From: CAYRZL01 sp964428795
GTDB taxonomy: Bacteria > Bacillota > Clostridia > Lachnospirales > Lachnospiraceae
Length of the DNA: 34,268 bases
NCBI GenBank assembly: GCA_964428795.1
Contig: CAYRZL010000018.1
Span: 1-34,268, forward strand
Direction of reading: 5' to 3'
The translations under genes were made by a program, and so were the position numbers. Positions 16,062-23,161 of the stretch are shown one piece after another; the first letter of the stretch is position 1; every line of letters starts with the position of its first letter. Below the pieces are notes generated by a model. That model did not search any database. It had not been told where the DNA came from and saw only the letters and a list, made by a program, of their open reading frames with translations.

Positions 16062-16688
16062 TTACTGTTTTCTGACAATGTTATAGGACAACTGCATCAG
16101 ACTATCCGAAAGATGAACATTCTCCACCACAACATCCTTTGGAAGCTCCAGATCCACATGAGCAAAATTCCATATGGCACGAATCCCCATAGCAACTACT
16201 TTTTCTGCCGCCTGTTCTGCCTTTTCCTTTGGCATGGTCAGGGCAGCAATATGTACTTCATGGGTACGGACAAACTCTTCCAGCTCATCCATCATATGAA
16301 TTGGTATTCCCCGCACAGATACACCAGCCAGTCTCGGATTTACGTCAAACAATCCGGTAATCACAAATCCCCGCTTTTCAAACTGTACATAATTTGCAAG
16401 CGCCTGTCCCAGATTACCTGCTCCAAGCACAATGATATTATGCTGCTGGTCCAGACCAAGGATTTTACCGATCTCCTCATACAAAAATTTTACATTGTAC
16501 CCATACCCCTGCTGTCCGAAACCACCGAAATTGTTCAAATCCTGTCTGATCTGGGAAGCTGTCACTTTCATTCTCCTGCTCAGCTCATTGGATGAAATAC
16601 GCTCCACATTTTCTTCAATCAACTCGCCCAGATATCTGTAATAACGCGGCATTCTGCGGATTACAGCCTGGGAAATATCTTTCGCCAC
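16062..16688 (-). CDS. rex: Redox-sensing transcriptional repressor Rex
   Basis: Rex senses the NADH/NAD+ ratio and represses fermentation and respiration genes when NADH is low. The 208-residue protein has the N-terminal winged helix (about 1-80; AVIRRMPRYYRYL, RISSNELSRRMKVTASQIRQDLN in part, FGGFGQQGYGY) and a Rossmann NADH-binding domain (about 85-208; IIVLGAGNLGQALANY, GLFDVNPRLAG), ending in a domain-swap helix. It has its own near-perfect promoter, and an 18-bp near-consensus Rex site overlaps the -35 box, so autoregulation is likely. It is 71 bp upstream of nnr on the same strand. Confidence 0.95.
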   Translation of the reverse strand: MAKDISQAVIRRMPRYYRYLGELIEENVERISSNELSRRMKVTASQIRQDLNNFGGFGQQGYGYNVKFLYEEIGKILGLDQQHNIIVLGAGNLGQALANYVQFEKRGFVITGLFDVNPRLAGVSVRGIPIHMMDELEEFVRTHEVHIAALTMPKEKAEQAAEKVVAMGIRAIWNFAHVDLELPKDVVVENVHLSDSLMQLSYNIVRKQ

Positions 16689-16742
16689 TTTCTCTCGCCT
16701 CCCTATACATAGAATAATCTATAAATAGAAATACTTAGTAAT

Positions 16743-16771
16743 AGTATAGCGTCCATTTCCAAGATTGTCAA
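16743..16771 (-). promoter_or_regulatory. Sigma-A promoter of rex
   Basis: TTGACA (16766-16771), a 17-bp spacer and TATACT (16743-16748) on the minus strand, with only one mismatch to consensus overall. The predicted start, about 16736, gives a leader of about 48 bases. Confidence 0.8.
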
Positions 16772-16782
16772 ATTTTTATCAA
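16765..16782 (-). promoter_or_regulatory. Candidate Rex operator overlapping the rex -35 box
   Basis: The minus strand reads TTGATAAAAATTTGACAA. Against the known Rex box TTGTTAANNNNTTAACAA it matches 12 of the 14 defined positions, and it covers the rex -35 element. Binding would block the promoter, giving negative autoregulation. The consensus is established knowledge; binding here is inferred. Confidence 0.65.
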
Positions 16783-16826
16783 CTTTGTATCAATAAAAAT
16801 TCATATATCCGCTTCAAACCCTTATT

Positions 16827-18746
16827 TTATTCGGCAAGTTCTTCCCATTTTTCGTATAATCCTTCCAGTTCCTGCTCTATCTTTGTCTTTCTCTGGTGTA
16901 ACTTTCCAAGCGCAGCAGAATTTGTCATATTTTCCGGCAGCATAAAATCCTTATCGATCTGTGCCGCTTCCGCTTCCAGCTCCTCGATACGCTTTTCCAG
17001 CTTTTTCAGGTCATTTTCCCGTTTTCTGAGCTTTGCCTGCTCCTGTTTTTGCTGCTGCCAGTCTGCTTTTCCTGCAGATTCATTTTCTACGGTCGTCGGT
17101 TCCTCTGGTCCTGAAGTCTGTTTCACATATACCGCTTCCAGCGTATCTTTTTTCTCCAGATAATAATCATAATTGCCGATATAATTTACCAGCGTCCGCC
17201 CGGTAAGATTTAAAATTCTCGTGGCAGTTTTGTTAATAAAATATCGATCATGGGACACATAAAGCACCGTTCCCGTATAACGGTTTAGGGCAGATTCCAG
17301 AATTTCCTTGGACGTAATATCCAAATGGTTGGTCGGCTCATCCAGAATCAGGAAATTTGCCTCTGAAAGCATCAGCTTTGCCAGAGACACTCTGCCCCGC
17401 TCGCCGCCGCTCAAATCCCTGATATATTTAAATACATCATCATCCGTAAACAGAAAAGCCGCCAGCACGTTTCGGATCTTTGTCTGGGTCAGCGTCGGAT
17501 AAGCGTCTGCAATTTCCTCAAACAACGTTTTATCCATGTCCAAAACCTGATACTCCTGATCGTAATATCCGATTTTTACATTGGAGCCAAACTTCATCGT
17601 TCCGGCATCCGCCTCCACCAGCTCATTGATGATTTTCAAAATCGTAGTCTTTCCCGTACCGTTCTGACCGATCAGAGCCACCCGCTCTCCACGCTTGATA
17701 TCAAAACTGATATCCGAAAACAACTGTAAGGAATCATACGCTTTGGAAAGCCCCTCCACGGATAACACGCCATTTCCGCTGATGATCTGAGGCTCCAGCG
17801 TCAGATTCATATCTGTATTTTCCTCCTGAGGCTTTTCCAGCACATCGATTTTTGCCAGCATTTTTTCCCGGCTCTCGGCACGCTTGATGGATTTTTCCCG
17901 ATTGAAGGATTTCAGCTTATCAATTACCTCCTGCTGATGTTTGATCTCACGCTGCTGATTATAATACTGACGAAGCAGAGATTCTCTTACCTGCTCTTTC
18001 TGAATGGCGTAATTGGTGTAGTTTCCCTCAAATACCATGGATTTATGCAGACTGATCTCCACCACTTTTGTGACGATCCGGTCCAGAAAATACCGGTCAT
18101 GGGCAACGATCACAACAGCTCCCTTATAATTTTGCAGAAACGTCTCAAGCCAGGTGATGGATTCAATATCCAGATGATTGGTCGGCTCATCCAGCAGAAT
18201 TACATCCGGCTTTGTGACGAGGAGCTTCGCCAGTGACACGCGGGTTTTCTGTCCGCCGGACAGCTCACCGACAGGCTTATCAAAATCTTCTTCCGAAAAA
18301 CCAAGTCCCTTTAACACACCGGACACTTCACTGCGGTATGTATATCCGTCCAGATGCTCAAACTGGTCACAGAGTTTATGATAGCTGTTCAGAAATTCCG
18401 TCAGCTCTTCTCCGGTATAGTCATTCATCTGACCTTCCATCTGCCGGATTTTTGCCTCCATATCGATGATTTCCAGTTTTGCCTCCAGCACTGTCTCATA
18501 TATGGTCTTTCTGCCTGAAATTTCCTGATGCTGCGCCAGATAACCCAGCGTCTTTCCTTTAGATAAAGTGACGATTCCCTCATCCGCAGATAATTCGCCT
18601 ACAATAATCTTTAATAACGTGGATTTGCCGGCACCATTGATGCCGACAATCGCCACTTTTTCATATTCTTCCACATGAAAGGAAATATTCTTTAATATCA
18701 CATCCGTCCCGAAGGACTTACTGATGTTCTGACATGATAATATCAT
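16827..18746 (-). CDS. ydiF: ABC-F family ATPase, YdiF-like
   Basis: ABC-F proteins are soluble twin-ATPase translation factors that enter the ribosomal E site; some give antibiotic resistance, most are housekeeping. The 639-residue protein has two ABC domains: Walker A GINGAGKST and GQNGTGKTT, signatures LSGGQKTRVSLAKLL and LSGGERGRVSLAKLM, and Walker B/H-loops LLDEPTNHLD...VAHDRYF and LILDEPTNHLD...VSHDRYF. The P-site tRNA-interaction linker (about 245-300) is rich in basic and Gln residues, and a C-terminal coiled coil (about 560-639) is present. Length and both ends match Bacillus YdiF. There are no membrane spans. ATG at 18746 follows GAGGG. Antibiotic resistance cannot be inferred. Confidence 0.85.
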   Translation of the reverse strand: MILSCQNISKSFGTDVILKNISFHVEEYEKVAIVGINGAGKSTLLKIIVGELSADEGIVTLSKGKTLGYLAQHQEISGRKTIYETVLEAKLEIIDMEAKIRQMEGQMNDYTGEELTEFLNSYHKLCDQFEHLDGYTYRSEVSGVLKGLGFSEEDFDKPVGELSGGQKTRVSLAKLLVTKPDVILLDEPTNHLDIESITWLETFLQNYKGAVVIVAHDRYFLDRIVTKVVEISLHKSMVFEGNYTNYAIQKEQVRESLLRQYYNQQREIKHQQEVIDKLKSFNREKSIKRAESREKMLAKIDVLEKPQEENTDMNLTLEPQIISGNGVLSVEGLSKAYDSLQLFSDISFDIKRGERVALIGQNGTGKTTILKIINELVEADAGTMKFGSNVKIGYYDQEYQVLDMDKTLFEEIADAYPTLTQTKIRNVLAAFLFTDDDVFKYIRDLSGGERGRVSLAKLMLSEANFLILDEPTNHLDITSKEILESALNRYTGTVLYVSHDRYFINKTATRILNLTGRTLVNYIGNYDYYLEKKDTLEAVYVKQTSGPEEPTTVENESAGKADWQQQKQEQAKLRKRENDLKKLEKRIEELEAEAAQIDKDFMLPENMTNSAALGKLHQRKTKIEQELEGLYEKWEELAE

Positions 18747-18779
18747 GATACCCTCACTTAAGTTATAAATTTGATCTGA

Positions 18780-19991
18780 TCAACCAAGCAAAGTTTCCAA
18801 TTCTGCACGGACAGCCTTAATAAAATCAAGGCTGTTCAATACCTGCGGCTGCGGGGAAGAAGTGATCAGAGCAAGATCCTTTGTCATTTTTCCAGATTCA
18901 ATAGTTGCAACACATGCCTGCTCCAGTTTATCCGCAAAATCCTGAAGCTCTGCAATGCCATCCAGCTCGCCCCGTTTGCGCAATGCTCCTGTCCATGCAA
19001 AAATTGTAGCCACAGAGTTGGTGGAAGTCTCTTCTCCCTCCAGATGCTTATAATAATGGCGCTGTACTGTTCCGTGTGCCGCCTCATACTCGTAGACACC
19101 GGATGGTGACACTAATACAGAGGTCATCATAGCCAATGATCCAAATGCAGAGGAAACCATATCGCTCATCACATCACCGTCATAATTTTTACATGCCCAG
19201 ATATAACCGCCCTCGGATTTCATCACTCTGGCAACCGCATCATCGATCAGGGTGTAGAAGTATGTAATACCTGCCGCCTCAAATTTATCCTTATATTCAG
19301 CGTCAAAGATTTCCTGAAAGATATCCTTGAAGGTATGGTCATATTTTTTGGAAATCGTATCCTTGGTAGCAAACCAGAGATCCTGTTTTGTATCCAGTGC
19401 ATAATTAAAGCAGCTTCTTGCAAAGCTCTCAATAGAGCCGCACAGATTGTGCTGTCCCTGAATCACACCTGCGCCGGTAAAATTGTGGATCAATTCTCTC
19501 GTCTCTGTGCCATCCTCCGCTGTATACACCAGCTCGCATTTGCCTGCTCCCGGAATCTTCATTTCCGTTGCTTTGTACACATCACCGTAAGCATGTCTTG
19601 CAATGGTGATCGGTTTTTTCCAGTTCTTTACACATGGCTCAATGCCTTTTACAATGATCGGTGCCCGAAATACTGTTCCGTCCAGAATGGCACGGATCGT
19701 TCCATTCGGGCTTTTGTACATCTCTTTCAGGTCATATTCTTTGACTCTGGCTGCGTTTGGCGTGATCGTAGCACACTTTACCGCTACTCCGTATTTCTTT
19801 GTGGCATTTGCAGAATCAATGGTAATCTGATCGTCAGTCGCATTTCGTTTTACAAGACCAAGATCATAGTATTCGGTTTTTAAATCAATGAAAGGTAAAA
19901 GAAGTTCATCTTTGATGTATTGCCAGAGGATTCTGGTCATCTCATCCCCATCCATCTCTACAAGCGGTGTCGTCATTTGAATCTTTGTCAT
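18780..19991 (-). CDS. icd: NADP-dependent isocitrate dehydrogenase (eukaryotic-like subfamily)
   Basis: The enzyme oxidises isocitrate to 2-oxoglutarate with NADP. The 403-residue protein belongs to the homodimeric type found in eukaryotes and some bacteria, not the E. coli Icd type: VEMDGDEMTRILWQYIKDE at the N-terminus, MYKSPNGTIRAILDGTVFRAP with the substrate Ser, YFYTLIDDAVARVM, NYDGDVMSD with the metal Asp residues, and EAAHGTVQRHYYKH, whose R-H after HGTVQ is the NADP-selective pair. ATG at 19991 follows AAGGAGG. A leader of about 130 bases full of hairpins and repeats separates it from its promoter. The gene supplies 2-oxoglutarate, hence glutamate, for biosynthesis. Confidence 0.95.
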   Translation of the reverse strand: MTKIQMTTPLVEMDGDEMTRILWQYIKDELLLPFIDLKTEYYDLGLVKRNATDDQITIDSANATKKYGVAVKCATITPNAARVKEYDLKEMYKSPNGTIRAILDGTVFRAPIIVKGIEPCVKNWKKPITIARHAYGDVYKATEMKIPGAGKCELVYTAEDGTETRELIHNFTGAGVIQGQHNLCGSIESFARSCFNYALDTKQDLWFATKDTISKKYDHTFKDIFQEIFDAEYKDKFEAAGITYFYTLIDDAVARVMKSEGGYIWACKNYDGDVMSDMVSSAFGSLAMMTSVLVSPSGVYEYEAAHGTVQRHYYKHLEGEETSTNSVATIFAWTGALRKRGELDGIAELQDFADKLEQACVATIESGKMTKDLALITSSPQPQVLNSLDFIKAVRAELETLLG

Positions 19992-20003
19992 TTTCTTTCC
20001 TCC

Positions 20004-20120
20004 TTGTTACGAGCACTTAGCGACCGTATTTTGGTCGCTTACGTGCGATACATGCATGACCCTTAGCGAAGCATTTATGCTGAGCTTAGTAGGCAGGCAT
20101 TGTTATGAACACTTAACGAC
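20004..20120 (-). repeat. Repeat-bounded hairpin cluster in the icd leader
   Basis: Two 21-bp direct repeats, 20004-20024 and 20100-20120, agree at 18 positions and bracket this segment. Between and beside them are three hairpins on the minus strand: ACGAC-A-GTCGT; an AGCAT-AA-ATGCT core within CTAAG arms; and GCAC...AGCGACC with GGTCGCT...GTGC. All carry a C-T/G-C-T-A-A-G-like motif. It could be an interspersed palindromic repeat that landed in the leader, or a structured regulatory leader for icd. Confidence 0.55.
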
Positions 20121-20131
20121 TGTCGTAAATT

Positions 20132-20160
20132 AGTATACAAAACAATTCCTCATGCGTCCA
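20132..20160 (-). promoter_or_regulatory. Promoter of icd
   Basis: TGGACG (20155-20160), 17-bp spacer, TATACT (20132-20137) on the minus strand. It would start transcription near 20125 and place the whole repeat cluster in the 5' leader. Confidence 0.55.
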
Positions 20161-20185
20161 GTAAAAAATATTTCCCCCATCAGAA

Positions 20186-20212
20186 ACACTTACAAGCCTC
20201 CCACATACTATG
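20186..20212 (+). promoter_or_regulatory. Possible sigma-K-like promoter of the Cys-rich gene
   Basis: AC (20186-20187), 16 bp, CATACTATG (20204-20212) resembles the late mother-cell pattern AC-N16/17-CATANNNTA with one mismatch. No good sigma-A pair was found upstream of this gene. The motif is short and could be chance. Confidence 0.25.
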
Positions 20213-20244
20213 AAGTGTAAAAAAAATTTTGGAGGCTATCAAAC

Positions 20245-20478
20245 ATGAGTGATTTAGCTGCTACAAACTGTGGATGCGGTTGTGAAGAAAACAACAATAA
20301 TTGCTGTTCCTGGATCTGGATTATCTTGCTTCTGTCCTGCTGTGGCGGATGCGGTGGAAACGGAAGTTTCTTCTCCAACGGAAACGGATGCGGCAATGGC
20401 TGCAATTCCTGGATCTGGATCATCCTGTTGCTGTCCTGCTGCGGCGGATGCGGCGGAAACAACAACGGCTGCTTCTAA
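20245..20478 (+). CDS. Cys/Gly-rich mini-protein with a perfect 18-residue internal repeat
   Basis: The function is unknown; similar clostridial proteins are often labelled chorion-like high-cysteine proteins. The 77 residues contain 14 Cys, and SWIWIILLLSCCGGCGGN occurs twice without change at residues 22-39 and 55-72. Between the copies is an Asn/Gly/Cys spacer. At the DNA level the two copies differ in five codons, all synonymous, so the repeated peptide is under selection. The short WIWIILLL segments are hydrophobic and could insert in a membrane or drive assembly; the Cys clusters could cross-link or bind metal. ATG follows GGAGG by nine bases, and a terminator lies 8 bp after the stop. 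A coat or surface role is only a guess. Confidence 0.85.
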   Translation: MSDLAATNCGCGCEENNNNCCSWIWIILLLSCCGGCGGNGSFFSNGNGCGNGCNSWIWIILLLSCCGGCGGNNNGCF

Positions 20479-20485
20479 ATCTTAA

Positions 20486-20518
20486 AAAGAAGTCCGGGGA
20501 TCTTCCTCGGACTTCTTT
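20486..20518. terminator. Bidirectional terminator between the Cys-rich gene and alaA
   Basis: AAAGAAGTCCG (20486-20496) pairs with CGGACTTCTTT (20508-20518), 11 bp with an 11-base loop. The U-run is better on the minus strand (TTCTTTTT), where it would terminate alaA; on the plus strand it closes the Cys-rich gene. Confidence 0.8.
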
Positions 20519-20544
20519 GTCATCTGCTATTATTTTAGTCGGTT

Positions 20545-21765
20545 TTACGGATTTTGTCTATAGTTTTTCAGAAAATCTTCCAATGCTTCTCCAACCTGCT
20601 TTAACTCCTCCAGACAGGGCAGATATACGATACGGAAATGATCCGGCACTTCCCAGTGGAAACCTCCGCCATGAGTAAACAAAATCTTTTTCTCTTTCAG
20701 AAAATCCAGAGCAAACTTTTCATCATCTGAAATAGAAAATTTATGCATATCCAATTTCGGGAACATATAAAATGCCGCCTTCGGTTTTACTACGCTCATG
20801 CCCTCAATCTGCTGAATTGCCTGATACATATATTCTCTCTGCTCATAAATACGTCCGTCCGGAATCAGCAGCTCCTTTACATCATCCAAATGCTGTAATG
20901 CGGTTGGAATCAGGGATTGAGCCGGAACGTTGGAACAAAGGCGCATGGAAGAAAGCAGGTTCAATCCCTCTATGTAACCTCTCACTCTCGATTTATCTCC
21001 TGACAGGCACATCCAGCCACAACGGTAGCCTGCCAGCAGATGGGATTTTGACAATCCATTAAAGGATACGGTAAAAAGATCCTGCGCCAGAGATGCCAGC
21101 GCCACATGTTCCTCTCCATCCATCACAAGACGGTCATAAATCTCATCTGCAAAGAGGATCAGATCATACTCTCTTGCCAGTGCCACAATCTCTTCCAACA
21201 GCTCTTTTGGATACAGAGCCCCCGTAGGATTGTTCGGATTGATCACTACGATTGCTTTTGTTTTGTCTGTAATCTTGCTTCTCATATCTGCAATATCCGG
21301 ATTCCATTCCGACTGTTCATCACAGATATAATGAACTGCCTTTCCCCCTGACAATGTGACGGATGCAGTCCACAGGGGATAATCCGGGGAAGGTACCAGA
21401 ACCTCGTCCCCATTATTCAACAACCCCTGCATACACATGGTGATCAACTCGCTGACGCCATTTCCGGTATATACGTCGTTTACTGTCACATTCGGGATAT
21501 GCTTCTTTTTGCAGTATTCCACGATCGCTTTTCTTGCTGACAGCAATCCCTTGGAATCGGAATATCCTTCCGTATCCTCCAACTGACAACGCATCGCCTC
21601 GATCACTTCCTCCGGCGCACGAAATCCAAAGGGCGCCGGATTACCGGTATTTAATTTGATAATATGCTCGCCCGCCTCAATCATACGATTTGCCTCATCC
21701 ATGACCGGACCGCGGATATCATAACATACATTATTCAGTTTTGAAGATTTTTCAAATGTTCTCAT
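20545..21765 (-). CDS. alaA: AlaA-type glutamate-pyruvate aminotransferase
   Basis: This class I/II PLP aminotransferase most likely makes alanine from pyruvate and glutamate. The 406-residue sequence tracks E. coli AlaA (YfbQ) closely: EKSSKLNNVCYDIRGPV, LNTGNPAPFGF, GYSDSKGLLSARKAI, the substrate-side DYPLWTASVTLSGGKAVHY, INPNNPTGA, FADEIYDRL, SFNGLSKSHLLAGYRCGW with the PLP Lys, and SMRLCSNVPAQ. An upstream extension of 12 codons exists, but ATG at 21765 behind AAGGAGG matches the family. A T-box leader directly upstream reads most naturally as alanine-specific, which fits the product. There is no adjacent operon partner, and it ends at the shared terminator. Confidence 0.9.
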   Translation of the reverse strand: MRTFEKSSKLNNVCYDIRGPVMDEANRMIEAGEHIIKLNTGNPAPFGFRAPEEVIEAMRCQLEDTEGYSDSKGLLSARKAIVEYCKKKHIPNVTVNDVYTGNGVSELITMCMQGLLNNGDEVLVPSPDYPLWTASVTLSGGKAVHYICDEQSEWNPDIADMRSKITDKTKAIVVINPNNPTGALYPKELLEEIVALAREYDLILFADEIYDRLVMDGEEHVALASLAQDLFTVSFNGLSKSHLLAGYRCGWMCLSGDKSRVRGYIEGLNLLSSMRLCSNVPAQSLIPTALQHLDDVKELLIPDGRIYEQREYMYQAIQQIEGMSVVKPKAAFYMFPKLDMHKFSISDDEKFALDFLKEKKILFTHGGGFHWEVPDHFRIVYLPCLEELKQVGEALEDFLKNYRQNP

Positions 21766-21812
21766 AATCTGTTCCTCCTTAAAGTAAGCGTTTTTCAGCA
21801 AAAATAAGAAAA

Positions 21813-22085
21813 GCCCTAAACATCACTTGGATGCTTAGGGCGAATAATCAAATCCGTGTTACCACCTAATTTCAGGCATAGCCTGCACTCTGTCACCACT
21901 ATCATGGTGTATCCCTGTAACGTAGGAACACGTTGAAACCTACTGAGCATTCTTCTACCGTTGGGCTTCACAGCTCCGGAACTGCTTTCTGTATAAACGT
22001 CGTAAGAATTTACACCACCCATTCTCTCCCTGAAAGTCTGTCTATACCTACTCTTTCCTTCACAGCCTTTGCACTTTTTTTGCTT
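21813..22085 (-). promoter_or_regulatory. T-box riboswitch, probably tRNA-Ala responsive
   Basis: T-box leaders sense uncharged tRNA and let transcription pass a terminator. Visible here are: the T-box sequence AGGTGGTAACACGG (21854-21867), whose UGGU would pair with an ACCA tRNA end; a terminator with 12-base arms (21830-21841 and 21813-21824, one G-U pair) followed by TTTTC; and a Stem I in which GTATAGAC pairs with GTTTATAC above an AGTA/GAA loop-E (AGTA at 22049-22052). Below that loop GGAA pairs with TTCC. The bases after GAA read A-GCA-G, so the specifier is most likely GCA (21983-21985), an alanine codon followed by a purine. An AG-rich bulge, GGGAGAGAA, is also in place. A spurious ORF covers the same strand. 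Confidence 0.9.
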
Positions 22086-22092
22086 GTATTCG

Positions 22093-22121
22093 ATTTTATA
22101 CATACTCATATGTTTTGTCAA
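22093..22121 (-). promoter_or_regulatory. Promoter of the T-box/alaA transcript
   Basis: A perfect TTGACA (22116-22121), a 17-bp spacer and TAAAAT (22093-22098) on the minus strand, starting RNA near 22086. The -35 box overlaps the stop codon of the small gene upstream. Confidence 0.75.
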
Positions 22122-22279
22122 TAGGTTACTTTTTTCTCATCTGTATATTTTTCTTTTTCCGGTATTTCCTTTTTTCTTTTAGACTGTGCGTACATACTTT
22201 GACTGGATATAGATTTACTTTGCATACAGCCTTCATCCAGTTCATACACACTATTTCCATCTATAATCAATTTTCCCAT
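22118..22279 (-). CDS. Small hypothetical protein, 53 residues
   Basis: This is too short for ordinary ORF calling but has an excellent start: AAAAAGGAG five bases before ATG at 22279. It opens MGKLIIDGNSVYELDEGCM and continues with a Ser/Gln stretch and a strongly charged Lys/Glu tail (KRKKEIPEKEKYTDEKK). There is no signal peptide or membrane span. The N-terminal MGKLIIDGNSVYE block looks like a small conserved fold or tag with a variable charged tail; I recall the pattern from unannotated Lachnospiraceae ORFs but cannot name a function. Its stop codon is within the -35 box of the alaA promoter. It is transcribed away from the plus-strand gene at 22367. Confidence 0.6.
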   Translation of the reverse strand: MGKLIIDGNSVYELDEGCMQSKSISSQSMYAQSKRKKEIPEKEKYTDEKKVTY

Positions 22280-22366
22280 ATTTACTCCTTTTTAATTTAT
22301 CATATGCGTTCATATATTTTTCTGTCATTTCATAGATTTAGATAAAAGAACTGTCAGGGATGAACA

Positions 22367-22750
22367 ATGGACGAAAATAATATCCCGATCCCGGCATTGG
22401 ATCAACTGGTGCAAAACCGGCAGCTTCAAATGATGAAGGCCATCATCCCCTATATGGAACATCCTACCCAGAGATTTCTCTCCATCTATCTGAAACTGAC
22501 GGAACTGCAAAATACGATTCGGCTTTTTCAACACGGAAATAATCTGCACATGTCTGAATTGAACGCCTGTCAGAATGAAAGTCAGGAAAACCGGATGCTT
22601 CAGATGATGAATGATCTGAAAGCCTATATGAACCCGGAGGATCGTGAAAATATAGAAAATATGCTGAATTATATGGAACTGTTTTCTACTTACGGGGATC
22701 TGTTTCAAGGAGGGATAAACCCGGAGGATCTGTTTTCACAGATCACATAA
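22367..22750 (+). CDS. Hypothetical helical protein, 127 residues
   Basis: Not recognised. The protein is polar, Met/Gln/Asn-rich and predicted helical throughout, with no signal or membrane segment. The second half has MMNDLKAYMNPEDRENIENML and ends GGINPEDLFSQIT. Its L-K-x2-M-N/S-P-E segment resembles one in the next gene, suggesting related or interacting proteins. ATG follows AGGGATGA, a modest ribosome site. It and the following gene form a plus-strand pair that ends at the hairpin at 23103. Confidence 0.7.
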   Translation: MDENNIPIPALDQLVQNRQLQMMKAIIPYMEHPTQRFLSIYLKLTELQNTIRLFQHGNNLHMSELNACQNESQENRMLQMMNDLKAYMNPEDRENIENMLNYMELFSTYGDLFQGGINPEDLFSQIT

Positions 22751-22770
22751 TGCTTCTGAGCTAAATTCAT

Positions 22771-22796
22771 ACTTCTTCCCCGGGATGCATATGATA
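22771..22796 (+). promoter_or_regulatory. Possible sigma-K-like promoter before the 92-residue gene
   Basis: AC (22771-22772), 15 bp, CATATGATA (22788-22796), a full match to CATANNNTA. It is located well for a start near 22803, ahead of AAAGGAG. The motif is short, so chance is possible. Confidence 0.25.
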
Positions 22797-22825
22797 AATG
22801 TAGAGTATAGAAAAGGAGTTTCATA

Positions 22826-23104
22826 TTGGATCAATCATTTTTTCAAAATAATCCGCTTTTTCAGGACATATCACCGGAGAAATTGCAGTTTCTCATGAAT
22901 TTTGCCAATGCAAACAAACCAACAAATACAAAAGATATGGCACCCTTCCTCATGAGTGCCATGCAGGATGCAAAACAGGAAGGTGTCAGCTTCAGTCCTG
23001 ATGAAACTGATTTGATCATTGAGGTTTTGAAACAAAATATGTCCCCGGAAGAACAAAGACGTGCCGATATGATCGTAGCATTGATGAAAAAAAACAGACG
23101 TTAA
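22826..23104 (+). CDS. Hypothetical helical protein, 92 residues
   Basis: Not recognised. It has a TTG start at 22826, supported by AAAGGAG seven bases upstream; no ATG offers a better site. The sequence is acidic to basic along its length with DISPEKLQFLMNFANANK near the N-terminus, LKQNMSPEEQRRADMIVALM in the second half and a basic KKNRR end. It contains no Cys and no membrane span. The L-K-x-N-M-S-P-E block recalls L-K-A-Y-M-N-P-E in the gene upstream. The stop codon is the first base pairs of a strong terminator hairpin. Confidence 0.7.
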   Translation: MDQSFFQNNPLFQDISPEKLQFLMNFANANKPTNTKDMAPFLMSAMQDAKQEGVSFSPDETDLIIEVLKQNMSPEEQRRADMIVALMKKNRR

Positions 23105-23141
23105 CGAAAAACAGGGGTATAAAAATCCCCTGTTTTTCGTT
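23103..23141. terminator. Bidirectional terminator
   Basis: AACGAAAAACAGGGG (23103-23117) and its exact complement (23127-23141) form a 15-bp hairpin with a 9-base loop. The T-run is inside the 3' arm. It ends the plus-strand gene pair and, in the other direction, the esterase transcript. Confidence 0.8.
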
Positions 23142-23161
23142 GCCATAACATCAAATTGTCA

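Noticed and set aside
21816..22121. 101-codon minus-strand ORF over the T-box
   Set aside because: It is the T-box leader read as protein: the conserved RNA elements and terminator occupy the same bases, and it lacks a proper ribosome site.
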